Source of the DNA: Candidatus Nanopelagicales bacterium
GTDB taxonomy: Bacteria > Actinomycetota > Actinomycetes > S36-B12 > UBA10799
NCBI GenBank assembly: GCA_030699055.1
Contig: JAUYKX010000329.1
Span: 1-5,646 of the forward strand
Direction of reading: 5' to 3'
DNA: 5,646 nucleotides
The notes beneath the pieces were generated by a model. The model did not search any database. It worked only from the letters and a program-made list of their open reading frames with translations, and was not told where the DNA came from. Made by a program: the position numbers and the translations under genes. Positions 1 through 5,646 of this stretch are shown piece by piece (within the stretch, counting starts at the first letter, position 1; each line of letters opens with the position of its first letter).

Positions 1-118
1 CGCTCGCGATCTCTTGTTCGCCCTCATGGCACTATGGCTCGTCATCTGGCCACATACCCGCTTCGCCATTAGCCCCGGTAGCACCTTGACCGGTGGTGTT
101 CGAGAGGAGACGATTTAG
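1..118 (+). CDS. C-terminal end of a small membrane protein, probably MauE/DoxX-family redox-associated protein (5' partial)
   Basis: Only the last 38 codons are in the window; the reading frame starts at base 2 and ends at TAG 116-118. The peptide opens with ARDLLFALMALWLVIW, a hydrophobic stretch fitting a final transmembrane helix. It continues as PHTRFAIS and then a short polar tail. A charged R-D entering a Leu/Ala/Trp-rich helix that ends in a W-P-x-T/S-R-F motif resembles, from memory, the C-terminus of actinobacterial MauE/DoxX-type membrane proteins. That family often precedes a DsbA-like gene and is linked to electron transfer or disulfide formation outside the membrane. The next gene begins on the base after the stop codon, which indicates one transcript and probable translational coupling. 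The family call is inference from a short fragment and gene order; a VKOR-type or unrelated membrane protein remains possible. That this is a coding end is much surer than which family it is. Confidence 0.6.
   Translation, partial: ARDLLFALMALWLVIWPHTRFAISPGSTLTGGVREETI
105..110 (+). promoter_or_regulatory. Ribosome binding site of the dsbA-like gene
   Basis: AGGAGA lies 8 bases before the GTG at 119 and inside the last codons of the upstream gene. It is a strong Shine-Dalgarno match. It decides the GTG start and supports coupled translation across the abutting TAG/GTG junction. Confidence 0.75.
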
Positions 119-916
119 GTGAGCAAGTCGAGTGCTGATAAGTCGGGCACGAGCAAGTCCACCAAGGACAAGGCTCGACAGGCGCGGCTGGCCGCCGAGG
201 CGGCACACAAGCGTCGTGAGCGCTTTATCCAGATTGGCGGAGCCGGAGCCGTCCTGATTGTCGTCGTACTGATCATCGTTTTTGCGGTACGAGCATCGGG
301 CGGTTCCTCGGGAACCAACGGTCCCGATCCGTCTGCCGCCTTGCCCAAAGGCGTCGATACAACCAGTTACGCGTTCGTTGTAACCCAGAATCCAGGTGAC
401 AAGATCCCAACGGTTCAGGTTTGGGAGGACTTCCAGTGCCCCGCGTGCAAGAACTTCGAGGAGACAATCTCCTCTGCCTTGTACGCGGTCGCCGCCAAGG
501 GTGAGATCAATCTGCAACTGCGGCCAACAACGTTTCTCGACAAGAACCTCCCCCAGTCCAAGAACACGTCGGCACGCGCGACTTCCGCCTGGGGTTGTGC
601 CATCGATGCAGGCAAATCGGTCGAGTACCACACAGCGGTTTTCGTCAATCAGCCACCGGTGGAGGGAACACAGGTCACCGATGAACAGCTGATCGAATAC
701 GGCCGGCAGGTGGGAATCAGTGGAGCGGAGTTCGATTCGTTCAAGTCGTGTGTCGAGAAGTCGACATACCTCGGCTGGTCGGCCAACTCGACTTCTGTTT
801 TCGACCAGGAAGCTATTCCGGGAACTCCAGCCGTCTACGTGAACGGTAAGGAGCTTTCCATGAAGGGCATCCGATCGCCTGAGGAGCTAATAGCCAAGAT
901 CAAGAGCATGGCCTGA
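119..916 (+). CDS. Membrane-anchored DsbA-family thiol-disulfide oxidoreductase (thioredoxin-fold)
   Basis: The 265-residue protein likely forms or shuffles disulfides in exported proteins. Residues 1-36 are a Lys/Arg/Ser-rich cytoplasmic segment. Residues about 38-57 are one hydrophobic helix (GAGAVLIVVVLIIVFAV), followed by a Gly/Ser linker; this is an N-in signal anchor that places the rest outside. The thioredoxin-like domain starts near residue 84. Its active site is C107-P-A-C110 in the context VWEDFQCPAC, which is typical of DsbA_4/thioredoxin_4 proteins. The cis-proline is in GTPAVYVNG (P237). Two further cysteines, C160 and C211, are spaced much like the second, structural disulfide I recall from mycobacterial DsbA (Rv2969c). 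There is no cysteine at the end of the membrane segment, so it is not a lipoprotein. The GTG start follows a good AGGAGA site. lgt begins 24 bases downstream, so the genes are probably one operon. Class is confident; oxidase versus isomerase role is not decided by sequence. Confidence 0.92.
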   Translation: MSKSSADKSGTSKSTKDKARQARLAAEAAHKRRERFIQIGGAGAVLIVVVLIIVFAVRASGGSSGTNGPDPSAALPKGVDTTSYAFVVTQNPGDKIPTVQVWEDFQCPACKNFEETISSALYAVAAKGEINLQLRPTTFLDKNLPQSKNTSARATSAWGCAIDAGKSVEYHTAVFVNQPPVEGTQVTDEQLIEYGRQVGISGAEFDSFKSCVEKSTYLGWSANSTSVFDQEAIPGTPAVYVNGKELSMKGIRSPEELIAKIKSMA

Positions 917-940
917 GGCTGAGGATCGGGGCGCTTGCCA

Positions 941-1876
941 ATGTCTGCGTTTCTGCCGAGTCCGGCCGAGGGAGTCTGGAACCTCGGGCCGCTACCCGTT
1001 CGGGCCTACGCGCTATCGATCATCATCGGGATCGCTCTGGCGATTGTGATCACTGATCGGCGCTGGCGAGAACGAGGTGGGCTGCCCGGTCAGGTTCTGG
1101 ACATCGCCATCTGGGCCGTGCCCTTCGGCATCGTCGGTGCCCGCGCGTACCACGTGGCCACCGACTGGCCTGTCTACTTCGGCCCGGGGGGCAAGGGCTT
1201 CTTGTCGGCATTGGAGATCTGGCAGGGCGGCCTCGGGAGTTGGGGAGGCGTGACCGTAGGCGCCATCGGTGCCTGGATTGCGTGTCGGCGGCGAGGATTG
1301 CTGCTGCCGCCGCTGCTTGACGCCATCGCGCCGAGCCTGGGAGTCGCGACGGTGTTCGTGCGGTTGGGCAACTACTTCAATCAGGAGTTGTTTGGCTCAC
1401 CCAGCGACTTGCCCTGGGCGCTCGAGATCGCACTGGAGCATCGTCCGACCGGGTTTGAGCAGTTCGCCACCTTCCATCCGACATTCCTGTACGAGGCTCT
1501 GTGGGCTCTACTGATTGCGGCGGTGGTGTGGTGGGCCGACCGACGGTGGCTGCTGGGTCACGGGCGGGCTTTCGCGTTGTACGTGGCGCTTTACTGCGTG
1601 GGTCGGCTGGGGATGGAACTGTTGCGGATCGACACCGCTTCGCAGGTCCTCGGGCTACGGATCAACGTCTTCACCTCGATCCTGGTGGGCCTCGGCGCAA
1701 TCGTCTACATGGTCGTGTCTGCGCGGTTGCGACCGGGTAGGGAGCCTTCGGTCAGACGTTCGGCTGAGGTCGACGATGGTCTGCACGATCACCCCGACCA
1801 GGACCCGCGGACAGAGGTCAGCGATATCGACACCATCCCTTCAACCAAGGGTGGCACGGCAAACGGATCGCGGTAA
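941..1876 (+). CDS. lgt: Prolipoprotein diacylglyceryl transferase
   Basis: Lgt moves diacylglycerol from phosphatidylglycerol to the lipobox cysteine of prolipoproteins, the first step of lipoprotein maturation in the cytoplasmic membrane. The 311-residue product has about seven hydrophobic segments and the family landmarks. These are IPSP-like LPSP and LGPLPVRAYAL at the N-terminus (Tyr23), the Lgt signature RLGNYFNQELFG at 141-152, HPTFLYE at 179-185 and GRLGMELLR at 221-229. The opening and the HVATDWPVYFG stretch resemble Mycobacterium Lgt as I remember it. The last ~45 residues are a hydrophilic, Asp-rich tail, a shorter form of the long tail seen in mycobacteria. At the position of the E. 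coli catalytic His103 there is Trp101 (GGLGSWGG), as in mycobacterial Lgt. Start: ATG 941 matches homologue N-termini and has GGGG at 928-931 nine bases before it. An in-frame TTG at 935, with GAGG at 921-924, would add only two residues. Confidence 0.96.
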   Translation: MSAFLPSPAEGVWNLGPLPVRAYALSIIIGIALAIVITDRRWRERGGLPGQVLDIAIWAVPFGIVGARAYHVATDWPVYFGPGGKGFLSALEIWQGGLGSWGGVTVGAIGAWIACRRRGLLLPPLLDAIAPSLGVATVFVRLGNYFNQELFGSPSDLPWALEIALEHRPTGFEQFATFHPTFLYEALWALLIAAVVWWADRRWLLGHGRAFALYVALYCVGRLGMELLRIDTASQVLGLRINVFTSILVGLGAIVYMVVSARLRPGREPSVRRSAEVDDGLHDHPDQDPRTEVSDIDTIPSTKGGTANGSR

Positions 1877-1931
1877 GTGCCGTTCGCTCCACGGCCTGCG
1901 GTAACATCTCTTCGACAATACCGCCGTACTG

Positions 1932-2009
1932 GCGGCCATCGGGCCAGCGTCGTCCCGGGATCTTCCGCCGTCATTCCATCGCGTCCACGTGTCGCGGGGT
2001 GATGGCCGC
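1932..2009 (+). repeat. Long-range 9-base inverted repeat in the gltB leader
   Basis: GCGGCCATC at 1932-1940 is the exact reverse complement of GATGGCCGC at 2001-2009, with 60 bases between them. In RNA the pair could close a large loop across most of the leader. The left arm also takes part in the hairpins at 1921-1935 and 1929-1947, and the right arm in the hairpin at 1989-2015, so these pairings exclude one another. The complementarity is directly visible. A regulatory role is inference, and GC-rich DNA produces such stems by chance fairly often. Confidence 0.4.
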
Positions 2010-2015
2010 GACCAC
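1989..2015 (+). promoter_or_regulatory. GC-rich hairpin immediately upstream of the gltB ribosome binding site
   Basis: GTCGCGG (1991-1997) is the perfect reverse complement of CCGCGAC (2006-2012), leaving an 8-base loop GGTGATGG. If C2012 bulges out, GTG 1989-1991 pairs with CAC 2013-2015 and the stem grows to nine pairs. The stem ends two bases before the AGGAG at 2018-2022. No T run follows, so it is not an intrinsic terminator. It could protect the mRNA 5' region or influence ribosome access, but that is inference. Confidence 0.45.
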
Positions 2016-2017
2016 AC

Positions 2018-2022
2018 AGGAG
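2018..2022 (+). promoter_or_regulatory. Ribosome binding site deciding the TTG start of gltB
   Basis: AGGAG sits 7 bases before the TTG at 2030-2032. The in-frame stop TGA at 2000-2002 and the need to keep the catalytic cysteine at 2114 leave TTG 2030 as the only well-placed start codon. The site therefore fixes the gene start. Confidence 0.8.
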
Positions 2023-2029
2023 TTCGGTT

Positions 2030-5000
2030 TTGACGTCCAACGAGCACGCTCCGAAGTACTCGGCTCTGCCGGGCAAGCAGGGGCTTTATGATCCGGCATG
2101 GGAACACGATTCCTGTGGCGTCGCCTTTGTGGCGACACTGACCGGTGTTGCCAGCCACGAAATCGTTGAGCAGTCACTCACCGCTTTGCGCAATCTGGAG
2201 CACCGGGGCGCATCGGGATCCGAACCGGACTCCGGCGATGGTGCCGGGCTGCTCGTGCAGGTGCCGGATGAGCTGCTGCGGGCAGAGGCCGGGTTCGAGT
2301 TGCCCACCGCCGGTTCGTACGCGGTCGGAACGGCGTTTCTGCCCGACGATGACGAGGCCGAAGCCGACGCCCGGGGAAGCATCGAGCGGATCTGTCGAGA
2401 CGAGGGCGCTCGGATCCTCGGTTGGCGTACCGTCCGGACCGCTCCTGATCTGCTCGGGCGGACAGCTCGCCAGTGCATGCCCCGATTCGCGCAGCTGTTT
2501 GTGACCTTCGAGCGCGAGGGACGCCTTTTATCCGGACTTGAACTCGAACGACACGCGTTCTGCCTCCGGAAACGGTGCGAGCGGGAGACGGCTGCCTACT
2601 TCCCGTCGCTCTCGGGTCGCGTACTGGTTTACAAAGGGATGCTTACCACCGGTCAGCTGGAACCCTTTTACCCGGACATCTCCGACTCGCGGTTCAAGTC
2701 GGCATTGGGGTTGGTTCACTCCCGGTTCTCGACCAACACGTTCCCGAGTTGGCCGCTCGCCCACCCATACCGGCTGATCGCCCACAACGGAGAGATCAAC
2801 ACCGTCAAGGGGAATCGCAACTGGATGCTGGCCCGCGAGGCGATGCTGGCCAGTGACGTGCTGCCGGGTGACCTGAACCGGATATTCCCGGTCTGCACGC
2901 CGGCGGCCAGCGACTCGGCCAGTTTCGACGAGGTGCTCGAGTTGCTTCATCTGGGTGGTCGCAGCCTGCCTCATGCCGTCTTGATGACCATCCCGGAAGC
3001 CTGGGAAAACAACACGGCGATGGATCCGGATTTGAGGGCGTTTTACGAGTACCACTCGACGCTGATGGAACCCTGGGATGGTCCAGCCAGTGTGTCGTTC
3101 ACCGACGGCACCGTGATCGGCGCGGTACTGGATCGCAATGGGCTTCGTCCGGGCCGGTTCTGGGTGACCGACGACGGCCTCGTGATCCTCGGGTCGGAAG
3201 CCGGGATTCTCGATATCGATCCGGCTTCGGTCATTCGTAAGGGCCGCCTGCAGCCGGGCCACATGTTCCTGGCTGACACGGCTTCCGGTCGGATCATCGA
3301 GGACGCCGAGATCAAGGCGCAACTGGCGTCCGAGCATCCGTACGCGGAGTGGCTTCATGTCGGCATCGTCCATCTGGAGCAGTTGCCGGAACGGGAGCAC
3401 GTGGTCCATACCCACCAGTCGGTGGTCCGGCGGCAGCAGGTCTTCGGCTACACCGAGGAGGAATTGCGGATCATTCTCGCGCCGATGGCCGGCAACGGGC
3501 TGGAGCCGATCGGCTCGATGGGTACGGACACGCCGATAGCGGTGCTGTCCGACCGACCCAGATTGATCTTCGATTACTTCGCTCAGCTATTCGCGCAGGT
3601 CACCAACCCGCCGTTGGATGCGATCAGGGAAGAGATCGTCACCTCGCTCATCAGCCACATCGGACCCGAGGGCAACCTGTTCGAGACCACCCCGGCCCAA
3701 TGTCGACGGGTCACGGTTCCGTTCCCGGTGATCGACAACGACGAGTTGGCGAAGATCCTGCACATCAACGCCGATGGTGACCTGCCAGGCTTCGCCGCGG
3801 CCAAGCTGTCGGCCCTCTATCCGGTTGACGAAGACGGTCCGGGCCTAGGCGCGCGAATCGAGCAGTTGTGCATCGAAACGGACATTCTCATCGAGCAGGG
3901 CGTCCGGGTGATCGTCATCTCGGATCGCGACAGCGATGCGGAGCATGCCCCGATCCCGTCGTTACTGATTACGTCCGCCATCCACCATCACCTGGTTCGG
4001 CGGAAGACCCGAACCCAGGTCAGCTTGATCGTCGAAGCCGGCGACGTGCGGGAAGTTCATCATGTCGCGCTGCTGATCGGGTACGGGGCGGGCGCCGTGA
4101 ACCCGTACCTCGCCATGGAAAGCGTCGAGGACCTTGTTCGCTCAGGATTGGTGTCCGGTATCGAGCCGGAACAAGCTGTGCGCAACTTGGTCAGGTCGTT
4201 GGGTAAGGGCGTGCTCAAGGTGATGAGCAAGATGGGCATCTCGACGGTTGCCTCGTACCGTGGGGCACAGGTTTTTGAAGCGGTCGGACTTGCCTCGGAC
4301 GTGATCGACGAGTACTTCACGGGAACCACCTCCAAGTTGGGCGGAATCGGACTGGATGTGATCGCCTCGGAGGTCGCCCGGCGGCATCGGGTTGCCTTCC
4401 CACCGTCAGGGGTTTCGCCCGCGCATCGTACGCTGGACGTCGGCGGCGAGTACCAGTGGCGTCGCGAGGGCGAATCGCACATGTTCAATCCCGAGACGGT
4501 GTTCCGGTTGCAGCATGCGACCCGCAATCGTGACTTGAAGAGCTACCGCCGTTTCGCCGCTGAGATCAATGATCAGTCGCGCAAATTGATGACTCTGCGG
4601 GGGTTGTTCGAGTTCGCCGAAGGTCGGCGCGAGCCGATTCCGTTGGACGAGGTCGAGCCAATGAGCGAGATTCTCAAACGCTTCCACACCGGTGCGATGT
4701 CTTACGGGTCGATTTCGAGTGAAGCCCACGAGACGCTGGCGATCGCGATGAACCGGCTCGGGGCGAAGTCGAACACCGGCGAAGGCGGGGAAGACCCGGA
4801 GCGCTTCACCCCGCTGCCCAACGGGGATTCGAGGCGATCGGCCATCAAACAGGTCGCTTCGGGCAGATTTGGGGTCACGGGCGAATACCTGGTCAACAGT
4901 GACGACATTCAGATCAAGATGGCGCAGGGCGCCAAGCCCGGCGAGGGCGGCCAGCTCCCCGGCCACAAGGTCTATCCGTGGGTGGCCAAAACCCGGCATT

Positions 5001-5646
5001 CGACACCTGGGGTCGGGTTGATCTCCCCGCCGCCGCACCACGATATTTACTCGATCGAGGATCTGGCTCAGCTGATCCACGACCTGAAGAACTCCAATCC
5101 GCGGGCGCGGATCCACGTGAAGTTGGTAGCCGAGGTTGGTGTGGGCACGGTTGCGGCCGGAGTGGCAAAAGCCCATTCTGACGTCATCTTGATCTCGGGG
5201 CATGACGGTGGAACGGGCGCCTCACCTCTGACGAGTCTCAAACATGCCGGGGGGCCGTGGGAGCTCGGGCTGGCGGAAACCCAGCAGACCCTGCTGCTCA
5301 ACGGGTTGCGCGATCGGGTCATTTTGCAGGCCGATGGTCAGCTCAAGACCGGTCGCGATGTGTTGATCGCGGCGCTGCTGGGCGCGGAGGAGTTCGGCTT
5401 CTCCACGGCGCCGTTGGTCGTCATGGGTTGCGTGATGATGCGGGTCTGCCATCTGGACACTTGTCCGGTGGGAGTGGCAACCCAGAATCCGGTGCTGCGC
5501 GAGCGATTCACCGGCCGACCGGAACACGTTGAGGCCTACTTCGAGTTCGTCGCCCAGGAGGTGCGTGAGTACCTGGCGGAACTCGGATTCCGCTCGTTGG
5601 ATGAGGCGATCGGCCGTGCCGACCTGCTGGACACTCGGGCGGCCGT
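2030..5646 (+). CDS. gltB: Glutamate synthase (GOGAT) large subunit, 3' end cut by window edge
   Basis: With GltD, GltB converts glutamine plus 2-oxoglutarate to two glutamates in the cytoplasm. About 1205 of ~1500 codons are present, without a stop or frame break. Residues 1-28 would be a removable propeptide; Cys29 (HDSCGV) is the N-terminal nucleophile of the class II glutamine amidotransferase domain. That domain also shows NLEHRG 55-60, GDGAG 69-73, HSRFSTN 230-236, HNGEIN 252-257 and RNGLRP 369-374. A central domain follows, with [15 protein letters not shown] at 725-739. The FMN/synthase domain has GAMSYGSIS 888-896, NTGEGGE 915-921, [10 protein letters not shown] 935-944, [15 protein letters not shown] from 963, [16 protein letters not shown] 990-1005 and [10 protein letters not shown] 1056-1065. 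The 3Fe-4S cluster cysteines are C1134, C1140 and C1145 (C-x5-C-x4-C). The C-terminal GXGXG beta-helix domain lies beyond the window. Start is TTG 2030 with AGGAG 7 bases upstream. gltD is expected next but not seen. Confidence 0.98.
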   Translation, partial: MTSNEHAPKYSALPGKQGLYDPAWEHDSCGVAFVATLTGVASHEIVEQSLTALRNLEHRGASGSEPDSGDGAGLLVQVPDELLRAEAGFELPTAGSYAVGTAFLPDDDEAEADARGSIERICRDEGARILGWRTVRTAPDLLGRTARQCMPRFAQLFVTFEREGRLLSGLELERHAFCLRKRCERETAAYFPSLSGRVLVYKGMLTTGQLEPFYPDISDSRFKSALGLVHSRFSTNTFPSWPLAHPYRLIAHNGEINTVKGNRNWMLAREAMLASDVLPGDLNRIFPVCTPAASDSASFDEVLELLHLGGRSLPHAVLMTIPEAWENNTAMDPDLRAFYEYHSTLMEPWDGPASVSFTDGTVIGAVLDRNGLRPGRFWVTDDGLVILGSEAGILDIDPASVIRKGRLQPGHMFLADTASGRIIEDAEIKAQLASEHPYAEWLHVGIVHLEQLPEREHVVHTHQSVVRRQQVFGYTEEELRIILAPMAGNGLEPIGSMGTDTPIAVLSDRPRLIFDYFAQLFAQVTNPPLDAIREEIVTSLISHIGPEGNLFETTPAQCRRVTVPFPVIDNDELAKILHINADGDLPGFAAAKLSALYPVDEDGPGLGARIEQLCIETDILIEQGVRVIVISDRDSDAEHAPIPSLLITSAIHHHLVRRKTRTQVSLIVEAGDVREVHHVALLIGYGAGAVNPYLAMESVEDLVRSGLVSGIEPEQAVRNLVRSLGKGVLKVMSKMGISTVASYRGAQVFEAVGLASDVIDEYFTGTTSKLGGIGLDVIASEVARRHRVAFPPSGVSPAHRTLDVGGEYQWRREGESHMFNPETVFRLQHATRNRDLKSYRRFAAEINDQSRKLMTLRGLFEFAEGRREPIPLDEVEPMSEILKRFHTGAMSYGSISSEAHETLAIAMNRLGAKSNTGEGGEDPERFTPLPNGDSRRSAIKQVASGRFGVTGEYLVNSDDIQIKMAQGAKPGEGGQLPGHKVYPWVAKTRHSTPGVGLISPPPHHDIYSIEDLAQLIHDLKNSNPRARIHVKLVAEVGVGTVAAGVAKAHSDVILISGHDGGTGASPLTSLKHAGGPWELGLAETQQTLLLNGLRDRVILQADGQLKTGRDVLIAALLGAEEFGFSTAPLVVMGCVMMRVCHLDTCPVGVATQNPVLRERFTGRPEHVEAYFEFVAQEVREYLAELGFRSLDEAIGRADLLDTRAA

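Larger units (their letters stand above)
1877..2029 (+). promoter_or_regulatory. Non-coding lgt-gltB intergenic region, gltB leader
   Basis: This 153-base gap is the only sizeable one in the window and probably holds the gltB promoter and 5' untranslated leader. Candidate -10 elements are TAACAT (1902-1907) and GACAAT (1914-1919), but neither has a recognisable -35 at normal spacing, so no promoter is assigned. There is no hairpin followed by a T run, so no intrinsic terminator for lgt is seen and read-through is possible. Several inverted repeats occur: CCGCC/GGCGG (1921-1925 with 1931-1935), CTGGC/GCCAG (1929-1933 with 1943-1947), an 8-base palindrome TCCCGGGA (1953-1960), and the two stems listed separately. 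An open frame from GTG 1877 to TGA 2000-2002 has no ribosome binding site and is not called. Confidence 0.55.

Noticed and set aside
119..310. The DsbA-like protein as a lipoprotein substrate of the neighbouring Lgt
   Set aside because: No cysteine occurs near the end of the membrane segment, so there is no lipobox; the first cysteine is the active-site C107.
32..631. 199-codon minus-strand open frame opposite the dsbA-like gene
   Set aside because: The plus strand carries the CPAC active site, membrane anchor and cis-Pro motif with good start signals. The antisense product has no recognisable features.
1929..1947. Intrinsic terminator after lgt
   Set aside because: The CTGGC/GCCAG hairpin is short and bulged and is followed by mixed GC-rich sequence rather than a T run.
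1877..2002. 41-codon open frame starting with GTG right after the lgt stop, a possible leader peptide
   Set aside because: There is no ribosome binding site before the GTG, the peptide is Arg/Pro-rich and without run-type regulatory codons, and it is simply the open gltB frame upstream of its TGA.
2490..2640. Possible frameshift in gltB where the sequence is least like the mycobacterial protein
   Set aside because: The frame is continuous from Cys29 to the 3Fe-4S cysteines, and the downstream YFPSLSGR and YKGMLTT motifs are in the same frame. The difference looks like a shorter variable loop.
2528..3415. 295-codon minus-strand open frame opposite gltB
   Set aside because: It lies wholly inside gltB, whose plus-strand product matches GltB throughout. 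The translation is Arg/Pro/Gly-rich with no recognisable domain, typical of a GC-rich antisense shadow.
4406..5203. 265-codon minus-strand open frame opposite gltB
   Set aside because: It is antisense to the conserved FMN domain of gltB and has the composition of a shadow frame (His/Arg/Asp-rich) with no family resemblance.

Overview
The window looks like chromosomal DNA of an actinomycete (Actinomycetota). It is GC-rich (roughly 60% by eye), and all complete genes are on the plus strand. Two of the three visible starts are the non-ATG codons GTG and TTG. The Lgt and GltB proteins resemble, as I remember them, the mycobacterial and other actinobacterial versions more than those of Proteobacteria. 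I cannot name the genus.

Layout: (1) 1-118 is the 3' end of a gene for a small membrane protein, probably a MauE/DoxX-type redox protein. (2) 119-916 encodes a membrane-anchored, extracytoplasmic DsbA-like thiol-disulfide oxidoreductase. Its GTG start abuts the upstream stop codon. (3) 941-1876 is lgt, encoding prolipoprotein diacylglyceryl transferase, 24 bases after the dsbA-like gene. (4) 1877-2029 is a 153-base non-coding leader with several overlapping GC-rich inverted repeats. (5) 2030 to the window end is the first ~1205 codons of gltB, the large subunit of glutamate synthase (GOGAT). The gene is cut by the window edge, so its C-terminal domain (usually ~300 residues) and the expected gltD partner are not visible.

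The first three genes form a compact cassette for envelope protein maturation. The MauE/DoxX-like and DsbA-like proteins plausibly handle disulfide chemistry outside the membrane. Lgt attaches diacylglycerol to the lipobox cysteine of exported lipoproteins. gltB belongs to nitrogen assimilation: with GltD it makes two glutamates from glutamine and 2-oxoglutarate. It is separated from lgt by the only sizeable gap, so it probably has its own promoter or leader control, although I found no convincing promoter.

This is mostly an ordinary housekeeping region. I see no mobile element, CRISPR array, tRNA or rRNA, and no sign of a novel multi-gene system. The item most worth checking is the gltB leader, where alternative stems compete for the same bases and one hairpin ends two bases before the ribosome binding site.
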